DNA of 64,000 nt from Shinella fusca (GTDB lineage: Bacteria; Pseudomonadota; Alphaproteobacteria; Rhizobiales; Rhizobiaceae): assembly GCF_014203155.1 (NCBI RefSeq), contig NZ_JACHIK010000005.1, positions 238,689-302,688 on the forward strand, written 5' to 3'. Below the pieces are notes generated by a model. That model had not been told where the DNA came from. It made no database searches and worked only from the letters and a program-made list of their open reading frames with translations. Made by a program: the position numbers and the translations under genes. Shown here piece by piece: positions 52,822 through 62,661 of this stretch (positions are counted from its first letter, which is position 1; the number at the start of each line of letters is the position of its first letter).

Positions 52822-55776
52822 TCACGCCATCAGCTTGCGGTTTTCCGGATCGACGAAGACCGGATCGCAGACTTCCGCCGCCGTCTCGACGCCGCGCAAC
52901 TTGTCCCAGACGACGATCTTCTCGCCGTAGCGCTCGCGCCCGGATTTCAGGAAGGCGAGCGCGATATGCCCGCCGAGCGTCGGGGAGAAGCAGGCGGAGC
53001 TCACCCAGCCCTGGTCGTTCAGCGTCGAGGGCTTCGCCCCGTCCTTCAGGAGGTGCGCGCCCGCACGCATGTCCTTGTCCGCCTCCACGGCTTTCAGGCC
53101 GACGAGCTGCGCCCGGTCGGCCGCCGTCAGGCCGAAGCGGGTGGAAAGCCGCTTGCCGATGAAATCCGGCTTGCCGGTCGCCATCATGCGGCCGAGGCCG
53201 GCGTCGTCCGGCGTCACGCGGCCGTCGAATTCGGCATGGGTCACATGGCCCTTCTCGATGCGCAGCACGTTCAGCGCCTCCAGGCCATAGGCGCAGATGC
53301 CGTGCGGCGCGCCCGCCCGCATGATCGCATCCGCCACCGCCTCGCCGAAGCCCGCCGGCACCGCAAGCTCGTAGGCAAGCTCGCCGGAGAAGGAGATGCG
53401 GAAGAGCCGGGCCTTGAGGTTGCCTTTCAGGCGCACCTCGCGGGCGGCAAGGAAGGGGAAGGCCGCGTCGGAAAGATCGTCCTCGACCAAGGCTTGCAGG
53501 ATGGCGCGCGCCTTCGGCCCGGCAAGCGACATCTGCGCCCATTGGTCGGAGACGGAAAGGAAGCGCACGCCGAGCTCCGGCCAGAGCACCTGCGCGGCGA
53601 ATTCCATGTGCGCGAGCGTGCCGGCCGCCATGCCCGTCGTCGTGGTGAGAAGGAAATGCTCTTCGCCGAGCCGGCTCACCGTGCCGTCGTCGTAGACCAT
53701 GCCGTCCTCGCGCAGCATCAGGCCGTAGCGCGCCTTGCCGACGGGCAGCTTGAGAAGCGGATTGCAATAGAGCCGGTTGAGGAACTCGGCCGCATCCGGA
53801 CCGAAGACCTCGATCTTGCCGAGGGTCGAGACGTCGCAGAGCCCGGCATGCTCGCGCACGGTGCGCACCTCGCGGTCGACGCTTTCGCGCCAGGTCTTCT
53901 CGCCCGCTTTCGGGAACCAGGCGGAGCGATACCAGAGCCCGGCATCGATGAAGGCCGCGCCGTTGCGGGCCGCCCAGCCGTGCAGCGGCGAGCGGCGCAC
54001 CGGCATGGCATGCTCGCCGACGGAGGTGCCGGCAAGCGCACCGAAGGAGACGGGCGTATAGAACGGCCGGAAGGTCGTGGTGCCGACCTCGGCGGGGCTC
54101 ACCCCGCGCATGGCGGCGAGAATGCCGACGGCGTTGATATTGCCGAGCTTGCCCTGGTCGGTCGCCATGCCGCTCGTCGTGTAGCGCTTGGCGTGCTCGA
54201 CATGGCCGAAGCCCTCGCGCACGGCAAGGCCGAGATCCCGGGTATGCACGTCGTTCTGGAAATCGACGAAGGCCTTGGATTTCGCACCCGGCACATGCCA
54301 GAGCGCGGTGAAGGACGGATCGGTCTCCTCGCCAACGACGGGACGCTCGAACCCCGCTGCCGTCCGCCCCAGCGCCTCAACGACGGCGGCGGCCTTGCGC
54401 GCACCGTCCTCCAGGCATTCGGCGAGGCGGTAGAGCCCGGCCGCGGCGCCCGCCGTCACGAGGCCGGAAACATCCGGCGCGAGGAAGGCCTGCAAGGCCT
54501 CCGACCAGACCGGCCTGCCGCCGCGCTGGCAGGCAAGGTGGATGACCGGGCTCCAGCCGCCCGACATGGCGAGCGCGTCGCAGGCGATCAGCTCCTCGAA
54601 GCCGCCGCGATCGGCCACCAGCGCGCGGATGCGCTGCCGCCCCTTCGTGTCGACGACCGAGCCGCCGCGGATGAGCCGCACGCCCTCGGGCGCGGCATCC
54701 GCCGCTTCCCGGCGGCTGTCGATGAGCGCGGCGATGCCGACGCCCTGTGCGGCAAGGTCGCGCGCCGTGCGGTAGCCGGAAGAGCCGTTGGTGAAGATGG
54801 CGACCGATTTGCCGGCGGCGACGCCGTAGCGGTTGGCATAGGTCGCCACGGCATCCGCCGTCATCACGCCCGGCCGGTCGTTGCCGCCGAAGACCAGCGG
54901 CCGTTCCTCCGCGCCGGTGGCGAGGATCGCCCGCTTCGCCGCGATGCGCCAGACGCGCTCGACCGGGCGGGCGGGGTCCACCGCCGCGCTGTGCTTCTGC
55001 ACGCGCTCGACCGCGCCGAAGATATTGTCGTCGTACCAGCCGAAGACGGTGGTGCGCGGCAGGAGCGTGACGTTCGGGTGGCCGTGCAATTCCTCGACCG
55101 CCCGGCGGGCGAAGACGACGGGCGCCTCGCCGTCGAGCCGCATCGTTTCCGAAAGCAGCGCGCCGCCAAGGAGGAAATCCTGCTCGGCGAGGATGACGCG
55201 CAGGCCCGAGCGCGCTGCGACCAGCGCCGCGGCAAGGCCCGTCGGCCCGGAGCCGACGACGAGGAGGTCGCAATGCGCCCAGCTCTTCTCGTACGCGTCC
55301 GGATCGGGCGAAAGCGCCGTGCGGCCAAGCCCGGCGGCGCGGCGGATCAGCGGCTCGTAGACCTTCTCCCAGAAGGCCGAGGGCCACATGAAGGTCTTGT
55401 AGTAGAAGCCCGCCGACAGGAAGCGTGCAAGCCTGTCGTTGACCGCGCCGAGATCGAAGGCGAGGCTCGGCCAGCGGTTCTGGCTCACGGCGGCGAGCCC
55501 GTCGTAAAGCTCGGCGACCGTCGCGCGGGTGTTCGGGTCGCGCCGCGCGCCGGTGCCGACGGTGACGAGCGCATTCGGCTCGGACGGGCCGGCCGTCACG
55601 ATGCCGCGCGGGCGATGGTACTTGAAGGAGCGGCCGACGAGCAGCCGGTCGCTGGCAAGCAGCGCCGAGGCAAGCGTGTCGCCGGGATGGCCGGAAAGGC
55701 TCGCGCCGTCGAAGGAAAAGCCCAGCGTGTGGCTGCGGTCGATAAGGCCGCCGGAGGCAAGGCGATAGGCGGTCAT
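52822..55776 (-). CDS. soxA: Sarcosine oxidase alpha subunit
   Basis: 984 residues, normal for heterotetrameric sarcosine oxidase. An N-terminal 2Fe-2S-like small domain (YRLASGGLIDRSHTLGFSFDG, here slightly abridged, and RSFKYHRPRGIVTAG), a NAD-binding domain (LLVVGSGPTGLAAALVAARSG), and a C-terminal tetrahydrofolate-binding GcvT domain (FSGELAYELAVPAGFGEAV) lie in order. It takes the one-carbon unit from sarcosine oxidation onto folate. Its start overlaps the soxD stop by 4 bp. Confidence 0.92.
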   Translation of the reverse strand: MTAYRLASGGLIDRSHTLGFSFDGASLSGHPGDTLASALLASDRLLVGRSFKYHRPRGIVTAGPSEPNALVTVGTGARRDPNTRATVAELYDGLAAVSQNRWPSLAFDLGAVNDRLARFLSAGFYYKTFMWPSAFWEKVYEPLIRRAAGLGRTALSPDPDAYEKSWAHCDLLVVGSGPTGLAAALVAARSGLRVILAEQDFLLGGALLSETMRLDGEAPVVFARRAVEELHGHPNVTLLPRTTVFGWYDDNIFGAVERVQKHSAAVDPARPVERVWRIAAKRAILATGAEERPLVFGGNDRPGVMTADAVATYANRYGVAAGKSVAIFTNGSSGYRTARDLAAQGVGIAALIDSRREAADAAPEGVRLIRGGSVVDTKGRQRIRALVADRGGFEELIACDALAMSGGWSPVIHLACQRGGRPVWSEALQAFLAPDVSGLVTAGAAAGLYRLAECLEDGARKAAAVVEALGRTAAGFERPVVGEETDPSFTALWHVPGAKSKAFVDFQNDVHTRDLGLAVREGFGHVEHAKRYTTSGMATDQGKLGNINAVGILAAMRGVSPAEVGTTTFRPFYTPVSFGALAGTSVGEHAMPVRRSPLHGWAARNGAAFIDAGLWYRSAWFPKAGEKTWRESVDREVRTVREHAGLCDVSTLGKIEVFGPDAAEFLNRLYCNPLLKLPVGKARYGLMLREDGMVYDDGTVSRLGEEHFLLTTTTGMAAGTLAHMEFAAQVLWPELGVRFLSVSDQWAQMSLAGPKARAILQALVEDDLSDAAFPFLAAREVRLKGNLKARLFRISFSGELAYELAVPAGFGEAVADAIMRAGAPHGICAYGLEALNVLRIEKGHVTHAEFDGRVTPDDAGLGRMMATGKPDFIGKRLSTRFGLTAADRAQLVGLKAVEADKDMRAGAHLLKDGAKPSTLNDQGWVSSACFSPTLGGHIALAFLKSGRERYGEKIVVWDKLRGVETAAEVCDPVFVDPENRKLMA

Positions 55777-56048
55777 CGCGCGCCTCCCCGGCTTTCAGTG
55801 GCATCGGTGACCGCGAAGACCTCATGGGTGAAGTTGTCGCGCTCCACGACGAGCCAGCGCCGGCAGCCGCTCACATGCTGCCAGTGCTCGCGGATGCGCC
55901 CGCGCGGATTGGCGCGCACATGCGCGTAGTCGTTCCACGCCTCGTCGGGCGCCATCGGCGCGGGGCGGACGGGCGTGGCGTCGCCGCGGATGGAGAATTC
56001 TTCCTTGGGACGCGTTCCGCAATGTGGACAGGTAATCAGGCTGGCCAT
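55773..56048 (-). CDS. soxD: Sarcosine oxidase delta subunit
   Basis: 91 residues from the ATG at 56048. The opening MASLITCPHCGTRPKEEFS carries the Cys pair that, with a His and a later Cys (HVSGCRRWLVVERD), binds zinc in SoxD. Typical length and position between soxB and soxA. It starts 8 bp after soxB. Confidence 0.9.
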   Translation of the reverse strand: MASLITCPHCGTRPKEEFSIRGDATPVRPAPMAPDEAWNDYAHVRANPRGRIREHWQHVSGCRRWLVVERDNFTHEVFAVTDATESRGGAR

Positions 56049-56056
56049 GGCTGAGC

Positions 56057-57307
56057 TCAATGCAGGTTCGGCTGGGTGCCCGCACCCGCCTCGTCGATGG
56101 GAAAACCGCGCTCGAAGCGGTCGAGCCTCAGCGCGCGGGCCACATGATGACTCTCGCCCCGGGCGATGAGATGGGCAAAGCAGAAGCCGGAGGCGGGCGT
56201 CGCCTTGAAGCCGCCGTAGCACCAGCCGCAATTGAGGTAGAGGTTCTCGATGGACGTACGGTCGATGATGGGCGAACCGTCCATCGACATGTCCATGACG
56301 CCGCCCCAGCTTCGCAGCACGCGCACGCGCGAAAGGCCCGGGATCATCGTCACCCCCTCCTCCATGACATGCTCGGCGGTCGCAAGGTTGCCGCGCTGGG
56401 CATAGGAGGAATAGCCGTCGATCTCCGCGCCGAAGACGAGGCCGCCCTTGTCCGACTGGGAAATGTAGAAGTGCCCCGCGCCGTAGGTGATGACATGGTC
56501 GATGCAGGGTTTCAGCCCCTCGGTGACGAAGGCCTGCAGGACGTGGCTTTCCAGCGGCAGCTTCAGCCCGGCCATCGTGCCGACGCGCGAGGTGTTGCCG
56601 GCGGCGGCGAGCGCCAGCCTGTTGCAGCCGATGAAGCCCTTCGTCGTCTCGACGCCGGTCACGAGGCCGTTCTCCCGGCGGATGCCGGTGACCTCGCAGT
56701 TCTGGATGAGGTCGACGCCGAGCCGGTCCGCCCCGCGCGCAAAGCCCCAGGCAACCGCGTCGTGCCGCGCCGTGCCGGCCCGCCGCTGCAAAAGGCCGCC
56801 GACGATGGGAAAGCGCGCATGGTCGAAATTGAGGAAGGGCAGCATCCTCTTCAGCGTCTCGCGGTCGAGCTGCTCGGCCGCCACGCCCTCCATCATCATC
56901 GCGTTGCCGCGCCGCGTATAATGATCGCGCTGGCTGTCGTTGTGGTAGAGGCTGATGATGCCGCGCTGCGAGAGCATGACATTGTAGTTCAGTTCCCGCT
57001 CCAGCCCTTCCCAGAGCTTCAGCGAGAATTCGTAGAACGGCTCGTTGCCGGGCAGCATGTAGTTCGAGCGCACGATGGTCGTGTTGCGCCCGACATTGCC
57101 GGAGCCGAGATAGCCCTTCTCCACCACCGCCACGTTGCGGATGCCGAATTCGCGGGCGAGGTAATAGGCCGTGGCAAGCCCGTGCCCGCCACCGCCGACG
57201 ATGATCACGTCGTAATGCGGCTTCGGCTCGGGTTCCCGCCAGACGGGTTTCCAGCCGAGGTTGCCGGCAAGGGCCTGCTTGAAGATGGAAAGGGCGGAGT
57301 AGCGCAT
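56057..57307 (-). CDS. soxB: Sarcosine oxidase beta subunit
   Basis: 416 residues from the ATG at 57307. FAD motif VIIVGGGGHGLATAYYLA near residue 35, NVAVVEKGYLGSGNVGRNTT (FMN/FAD region of SoxB), and the C-terminal WGGVMDMSMDGSPIID are diagnostic. It holds the catalytic flavin that oxidises sarcosine to glycine, formaldehyde-level carbon and peroxide. First gene of soxBDAG, divergent from cysQ by 152 bp; that gap shows no recognised operator. Confidence 0.92.
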   Translation of the reverse strand: MRYSALSIFKQALAGNLGWKPVWREPEPKPHYDVIIVGGGGHGLATAYYLAREFGIRNVAVVEKGYLGSGNVGRNTTIVRSNYMLPGNEPFYEFSLKLWEGLERELNYNVMLSQRGIISLYHNDSQRDHYTRRGNAMMMEGVAAEQLDRETLKRMLPFLNFDHARFPIVGGLLQRRAGTARHDAVAWGFARGADRLGVDLIQNCEVTGIRRENGLVTGVETTKGFIGCNRLALAAAGNTSRVGTMAGLKLPLESHVLQAFVTEGLKPCIDHVITYGAGHFYISQSDKGGLVFGAEIDGYSSYAQRGNLATAEHVMEEGVTMIPGLSRVRVLRSWGGVMDMSMDGSPIIDRTSIENLYLNCGWCYGGFKATPASGFCFAHLIARGESHHVARALRLDRFERGFPIDEAGAGTQPNLH

Positions 57308-57459
57308 GCGAAATCCCGGATCAGTCGGCCCACATTCGCATATGCAGCACAAACGGCAAGTCCGCGCAGCGCCGCAGGGGCGACTCTTTCCACATCGTCC
57401 TTGCGGAGCGACGTCATGGCATTTGCTTTCCCCCCGCGCCGCGTCTAAGCCATGCGATC

Positions 57460-58278
57460 ATGCAGACGGACCTCACAGCGCTGAAAGACGTGATGGAGAC
57501 GGCGGCGCTCGCCGCCGCCCGCGCCATCATGGCCGTGCACAGCACCGGGCCCGAGGTGCAGGTCAAGCCGGACAGTTCCCCGGTGACGGAGGCCGACGAG
57601 GAGGCCGAGCGGCTGATCCTCGCCGCGCTTGCGGCGCACTTCCCGGATATTCCCGTCGTCGCCGAAGAGGCGGTTGCCGCCGGGCATGTTCCCGATATCT
57701 CCGGCGGACTGTTCTTCCTCGTCGATCCGCTCGACGGGACGAAGGAATTCATCGCCGGCCGCGGCGAGTTCACCGTCAACATCGCGCTCATCCGCGACCG
57801 CGCGCCGGTCGCCGGCATCGTCCTTGCGCCTGCGCTCGGGAGCGGCTTCGTGGCGGTAGGGAAACGCGCCGAGCGTTTTTCGATGACGGAGGATTTCGCC
57901 ATCGGCGAGCGCCGCGCAATCGGCTGTCGCGGCTGCGGCCCGGCGCCGACGGCCGTCGCCAGCCGCTCGCACGATACGCCCGAGACGGCGCGCTTCCTCG
58001 ACGACAACGGCATCGGCGCCTGCACCGCCATCGGCTCGTCGCTGAAATTCTGCCTCGTCGCCGAAGGCCTCGCCGACGTCTACCCCCGCTTCAGCCGCAC
58101 CATGGAGTGGGATACGGCCGCGGGTGACGCCGTGCTGCGCGCGGCCGGCGGGCGAACATCGACGCTCGACGGCGCACCCCTTGCCTACGGCAAGCGCAAC
58201 CAGCCTCACGACGCCGACTTCGCCAATCCCAATTTCATCGCCGCAGGCGCAGGGTGGAATGCGCGGACGGGGAGGTGA
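57460..58278 (+). CDS. cysQ: 3'(2'),5'-bisphosphate nucleotidase CysQ
   Basis: 272 residues. Inositol-monophosphatase-like fold with metal sites PDSSPVTEADEEAE, the Glu pair in VAEEA, DPLDGTKEFIAGRGEFTVNI, here abridged, and the late WDTAAGDAVLRAAGG. DPLDGTKEF distinguishes CysQ from SuhB. It recycles 3'-phosphoadenosine 5'-phosphate from sulfate assimilation. It stands alone on the plus strand. Confidence 0.9.
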   Translation: MQTDLTALKDVMETAALAAARAIMAVHSTGPEVQVKPDSSPVTEADEEAERLILAALAAHFPDIPVVAEEAVAAGHVPDISGGLFFLVDPLDGTKEFIAGRGEFTVNIALIRDRAPVAGIVLAPALGSGFVAVGKRAERFSMTEDFAIGERRAIGCRGCGPAPTAVASRSHDTPETARFLDDNGIGACTAIGSSLKFCLVAEGLADVYPRFSRTMEWDTAAGDAVLRAAGGRTSTLDGAPLAYGKRNQPHDADFANPNFIAAGAGWNARTGR

Positions 58279-58358
58279 CACTTCCCCCTTCTCTTCCGCC
58301 GTTCCCCTCCCTCTTCCCGTCTCCCTCCTGCCTCTCCTCCCTCTTCCCCACTCTCCGA

Positions 58359-58443
58359 CGTCATCCTCGGGCTTGACCCGAGGATCCATACCTCGTCCGC
58401 AGTGGGTGCCGCGTGGATGCTCGGGTCAAGCCCGAGCATGACG
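58359..58443. repeat. Palindromic intergenic repeat, copy 2
   Basis: Arms 58359-58388 and 58414-58443 are 30-base inverted copies like those at 25562-25650. The right arm differs from the other copy at two paired positions (GCTCGGG-5 bases-CCCGAGC), so its own hairpin is kept. An 80-base pyrimidine-rich tract (58279-58358) precedes it. Confidence 0.75.
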
Positions 58444-58498
58444 ATGGAGAGGCGGGGCGTCAGGGAGCAGGCAGAGGGCGCGCTCTGTAAGGCTGCCC

Positions 58499-61400
58499 CT
58501 ATGCTGCCGGCGTCGCCTCCACCGCCTCGGCCTCCGGCTCCCCGTCCTTGTCCTCCGGCTTGATGCGGAACCAGGCGACGTAGAGCGCGGGCAGGAAGAG
58601 CAGCGTCAGCACCGTGCCGACGATGATGCCGCCCATCATGGCGTAGGCCATGGGTCCCCAGAACACCTCGCGCGAGATGGGGATGAGCGCGAGGCTCGCG
58701 GCCGCCGCCGTCAGCATGATCGGGCGCATGCGGTGCTGCGTCGCCTCGTGCACGGCATCCCAGGCATGCATGCCCTCGCGCCTCAGGTCCTCGATCTGCA
58801 CCACGAGGATGACGGAGTTGCGGATGAGGATGCCGATGAGCGCGAGCACCCCGAGGATCGCCACGAAGCCGAGCGGCGCCCCGCTGCCAAGAAGCGCGAT
58901 CACCACGCCGATGAGGGCGAGCGGAGCCACGGCGAAGACGAGGAAGAGCCGCGAGAAGCTCTGGAGCTGCAGCATGAGGATGGTCGCCATGGCAAAGAGC
59001 ATCAGCGGCACGACGGCGACGATGGGCGCCTGGCTGTTGGCGCTTTCCTCCACCGTGCCGCCGACCGTGACGTCGTAGCCGGCCGGCATCGCTTCACGGA
59101 AGGCGCTGACGTCGTTGTCCATCTGCGAAACGATCGTCGCCGGCTGCACGCCGCCGGCAATGCTCGCCTTGACGGTGATGGTGGGCTGGCGCGAACGGCG
59201 CCAGACGACCGGCTGCTCCATCTCGTAGCGGAAGTTGGCGACGGCGGCGAGCGGAACGGAGGTGCCGTTCGCCGTCGGGAGCTGGAGCTGGCGCAGCGTC
59301 TCGATGGACTGCCGCTCGCTCGCCCGTGCCCGGCCGATGACGTCGATCAGGTAGACGTCGTCGCGGATCTGGGTGACCGTCGTGCCGCCGACGACGCCGT
59401 TGAGCGCCGAGGAGATGTCCTGCGAGGTGACGCCGAGTTGGCGGGCCTTGTCCTGCAGGACGTCGACCTTCACCACCCGCGCCGGCTCGTTCCAGTCGTA
59501 GACGATGTCGCCGAGGCGGTCGTTCCTGCCGATGAGTTCGCCGAAGGCGAGCGCCTGCTGGCGCACTTCCTGGATATCCGGGCCGCTGACGCGGTACTGG
59601 ATGGGCCGGCCGACGGGCGGGCCGATGTCGAGCAGCTTCACCAGCGCATCGGTGCCCGGGAAGGTTTGCCGCAGATAGGCCTGGAGGTCGGCGCGCAGCC
59701 GGTCGCGCGCCTCGAGGTCCTTGCTGACGATGACCGTCTGGCCGAAGGCCGGCGACGGCGGCTGCACGTCGAAGGACAGGAGGAAGCGCACCGCACCCTC
59801 CCCGACATAGGACGACCAGCGCTCGATATCCGGATTGCCCTTCAGCTTCTCCTCTTCCAGCCTGGCGATCTGCGCGTTGGTCTCGGCAATCGAGGCGTTC
59901 TGCGGCAGCGCCCAGTCGATGACGAGCTCCGGCCGGTCGGAGGACGGGAAGAACTGCTCCTGGACGAAGCGCATGCCGAAGACCGAGACGAAGAAGACGA
60001 GGACGGTGGCGGCGATGGTCGTCCACTTCCAGCGCATGCAGACGTCGAGAATGCGCTCGAAGAGGCGGGCGAAACGACCCTTCTCCTCATGATGCTTCTT
60101 CATCGACTTCGGCAGGATCGTCACGCCGAGCAGCGGCGTGAAGACGACCGCGACGACCCAGGAGACGACGAGCGAGATGGCGATGACGACGAAGAGGCTG
60201 AAGGTGAATTCGCCGGCCGCACTGTTGTTGAGGCCGATGGGGATGAAGCCCGCCACCGTCACCAGCGTGCCGGTGAGCATGGGGAAGGCGGTGGAGGTGT
60301 AGACATAGGTCGCAGCCTTGCGCAGCGTATCGCCCGCCTCCAGCCGCGCCACCATCATCTCCACGGCGATCATGGCGTCGTCGACGAGAAGGCCGAGCGC
60401 GATGATCAGCGCCCCGAGTGAGACGCGCTGCAACGAGATGTCGTCGTAATACATGAAGACGAAGGTGATGCCGAGCGTCAGCGGGATGGAGAGCGCGACG
60501 ACGAGGCCGGCGCGAAGCCCGAGGCTGACGAAGGAGACGATGAGGACGATGGCGACCGCCTCGAACAGCGCGCGGGTGAAGCCGGACACAGCCTCCTCCA
60601 CCACCTTCGGCTGGTCGGAGACGAGATGCACGTCGACGCCGACGGGCAGCTCGTTGGAAAGCTGCGCGATTTTCTTTTCCACCGCCGCGCCGAATTCGAG
60701 AAGATTCGAGCCCTGCTTCATGCCGATGGCAAGGCCGATGGCCGGCTCGCCGTTGAAGCGGAAGAGCGCGGACGGCGGGTCCTCGTAGCCGCGGGTGATG
60801 GTGGCGATGTCGGAGAGGCGGAAGAAGCGGTTGTTGACGCGCAGGTTCACCTCGCGAAGGTTCGCCTCGGAGGCGAACTGCCCGCCGACGCGCACGCTGA
60901 CGCGCTCGCCGTCGCCCTGCACGACACCGGAGGGAGCAATCGCGTTCTGCGCCTGGAGCGTGGAGACCACCTGCTGGGTGGAAATGCCGAGCGCGGCGAG
61001 CTGGCGCGTGGAGAATTCGAGATAGATCACCTCGTCCTGCGCGCCGATGAGGTCCACCTTGCCGATGTTCGGCACGGTGAGGATGCGCGTGCGGGCGTCC
61101 TCGACATAGTCGCGGAGCTGGCGCGGCGTCAGCCCGTCGGCGGTGAAGGCGTAGATATTGCCGAAGACGTCGCCGAAGCGGTCGTTGAAGGCGGGGCCGA
61201 CGACACCGGACGGGAACTCCCCGCGGATGTCGTTGATCATGTTGCGGACGGTCAGCCACGTGCCCGGCACGTCGCGCGCCCGGGTCGTCGGCTTCAGGTT
61301 CACGAAGACCAGCGTCTGGCCGGGCGTCGTCACGGAGCGGCTGAAATCGAGGGATTCCAGCTCCTCCAGCTTGCGCTCGATGCGCTCGGTCACCTGCCGC

Positions 61401-61588
61401 GTCGTCTCCTCCACGGAGGCGCCGGGCCAGGCGGCGCTGATCGTCATCGTCTTGATGACGAAGGACGGATCCTCCTCGCGGCCGAGATTCTGGTAGGTGA
61501 AGAAGCCGAGCAGCGCGAAGACGAGCATGAAGTACCAGACGAGCGAGGCATGCTCGAGCGCCCAGTCGGAAAGGTTGAACTTCTTCAT
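58499..61588 (-). CDS. RND efflux pump, HAE1-type permease
   Basis: 1029 residues with twelve membrane helices and two large periplasmic loops. Helix 4 carries the proton-relay Asp pair (ALGLLVDDAMIAVEMMVARL). The N-terminal start (NLSDWALEHASLVWYFML) and REEDPSFVIKTMTI are typical of the subgroup paired with two adaptors. Its start overlaps the adaptor-2 stop by 4 bp. Substrate unknown. Confidence 0.9.
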   Translation of the reverse strand: MKKFNLSDWALEHASLVWYFMLVFALLGFFTYQNLGREEDPSFVIKTMTISAAWPGASVEETTRQVTERIERKLEELESLDFSRSVTTPGQTLVFVNLKPTTRARDVPGTWLTVRNMINDIRGEFPSGVVGPAFNDRFGDVFGNIYAFTADGLTPRQLRDYVEDARTRILTVPNIGKVDLIGAQDEVIYLEFSTRQLAALGISTQQVVSTLQAQNAIAPSGVVQGDGERVSVRVGGQFASEANLREVNLRVNNRFFRLSDIATITRGYEDPPSALFRFNGEPAIGLAIGMKQGSNLLEFGAAVEKKIAQLSNELPVGVDVHLVSDQPKVVEEAVSGFTRALFEAVAIVLIVSFVSLGLRAGLVVALSIPLTLGITFVFMYYDDISLQRVSLGALIIALGLLVDDAMIAVEMMVARLEAGDTLRKAATYVYTSTAFPMLTGTLVTVAGFIPIGLNNSAAGEFTFSLFVVIAISLVVSWVVAVVFTPLLGVTILPKSMKKHHEEKGRFARLFERILDVCMRWKWTTIAATVLVFFVSVFGMRFVQEQFFPSSDRPELVIDWALPQNASIAETNAQIARLEEEKLKGNPDIERWSSYVGEGAVRFLLSFDVQPPSPAFGQTVIVSKDLEARDRLRADLQAYLRQTFPGTDALVKLLDIGPPVGRPIQYRVSGPDIQEVRQQALAFGELIGRNDRLGDIVYDWNEPARVVKVDVLQDKARQLGVTSQDISSALNGVVGGTTVTQIRDDVYLIDVIGRARASERQSIETLRQLQLPTANGTSVPLAAVANFRYEMEQPVVWRRSRQPTITVKASIAGGVQPATIVSQMDNDVSAFREAMPAGYDVTVGGTVEESANSQAPIVAVVPLMLFAMATILMLQLQSFSRLFLVFAVAPLALIGVVIALLGSGAPLGFVAILGVLALIGILIRNSVILVVQIEDLRREGMHAWDAVHEATQHRMRPIMLTAAAASLALIPISREVFWGPMAYAMMGGIIVGTVLTLLFLPALYVAWFRIKPEDKDGEPEAEAVEATPAA

Positions 61589-62661
61589 AGGCCTGCCTCG
61601 TCCGTCATCTTCACTTTCTGGCCTTCCTCAAGGCTGTGCACGCCGGCGGTGACGACGCGGTCGCCCTCCTTGATGCCGCTCGCCACCATCACCAAGGAAC
61701 CGCTTCTGGCCCCCGTCTCGACGGGCACGAGATGCACCTCGCCCTTCCCGGCATCGACGAGCCAGATATGCGGCTTGCCGTCCTTTTCCAGCACCGCCGT
61801 TTCCGGCACGAGAATGCCGGTATGGGCCGGCCCTTCCAGCTCGGCGGTGATCGTCGTGCCGAGCCGCACGGTATCCGGCGGGTCCTCCAGCGCGATCTTG
61901 ACGCGCCGGGTGCGCGTCACCGCGTCGGCGGAAGGCGCGATCTCGCGCACCGTGCCCTTGACCGTGATGGCCGGGTTGATCTGCAGGGAGACCGTGAAGC
62001 GGCTGCCGAGCCCGATGGCCTCAGCCGTCTCGGGAATGTCGACCACCGCGTCCCGCTCGTCCGGCCGGGCGACGGTGACGATGGCGGCGCCGGGCGAAAC
62101 GGTCTGCCCGACCTCGGCGCCCGTCGCCACGACCACGCCGTCGAATTCGGCGGTGATCTGCGTATAGGAAAGCTGCTCTTCCGCCTTGGTCAGGGCCGTG
62201 CGCGCCCGCGTCACGCCGGCATCGGCCGCCTCGCGCGACTGTTCGGCGCTCTCGACGGCGGCCTTGGCCGCGGCGTTCGACTGGAGCAGCGTCTTCTGCC
62301 GGTCCTCGGTGGCGACGGCGCTTGCAAGCGTCGCCTCGGCGCTGGAAAGCTCGGCCCGGGCGGAGCGCACGGCAAGCTCATAGGCGGTCGAATCGAGCAC
62401 GGCGAGCACGTCGCCCTTCTTCACGAGGTCGCCGACATGGACGGTGCGCGAAACGAGCCGGCCGGAAACGCGCGAGCCGAGCGCGGCCTGCACCTTGGCC
62501 TGCACCGTGCCGGCAAAGCGGGTGCCGGCGAGCGCCGTCTGCGTGGCGACGGTGAAGAGGACGGGCCGCGGCGGGGCCGCCGCCTCTTCCTCCTTCTTGC
62601 AGCCGGCAAGCAGGCTTGCGGCAAGCGCGGCGCTCGCCAGGAGAACGGGAAGCTTCCTCAT
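61585..62661 (-). CDS. RND efflux adaptor lipoprotein (second adaptor)
   Basis: 358 residues. A lipoprotein signal (LASAALAASLLAGCKK) places Cys20 as the lipidated residue. Then the lipoyl halves (ALGSRVSGRLVSRTVHVGD and TAEFDGVVVATGAEVGQTV), a helical hairpin between them and a C-terminal barrel (RDAVVDIPETAEAIGLG). It overlaps the pump start and the first adaptor's stop by 4 bp each, so all three proteins are made together. Confidence 0.88.
   Translation of the reverse strand: MRKLPVLLASAALAASLLAGCKKEEEAAAPPRPVLFTVATQTALAGTRFAGTVQAKVQAALGSRVSGRLVSRTVHVGDLVKKGDVLAVLDSTAYELAVRSARAELSSAEATLASAVATEDRQKTLLQSNAAAKAAVESAEQSREAADAGVTRARTALTKAEEQLSYTQITAEFDGVVVATGAEVGQTVSPGAAIVTVARPDERDAVVDIPETAEAIGLGSRFTVSLQINPAITVKGTVREIAPSADAVTRTRRVKIALEDPPDTVRLGTTITAELEGPAHTGILVPETAVLEKDGKPHIWLVDAGKGEVHLVPVETGARSGSLVMVASGIKEGDRVVTAGVHSLEEGQKVKMTDEAGL

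Noticed and set aside
52966..55929. A 987-residue plus-strand frame opposite soxA.
   Set aside because: Antisense shadow; soxA has intact domains over the same span.
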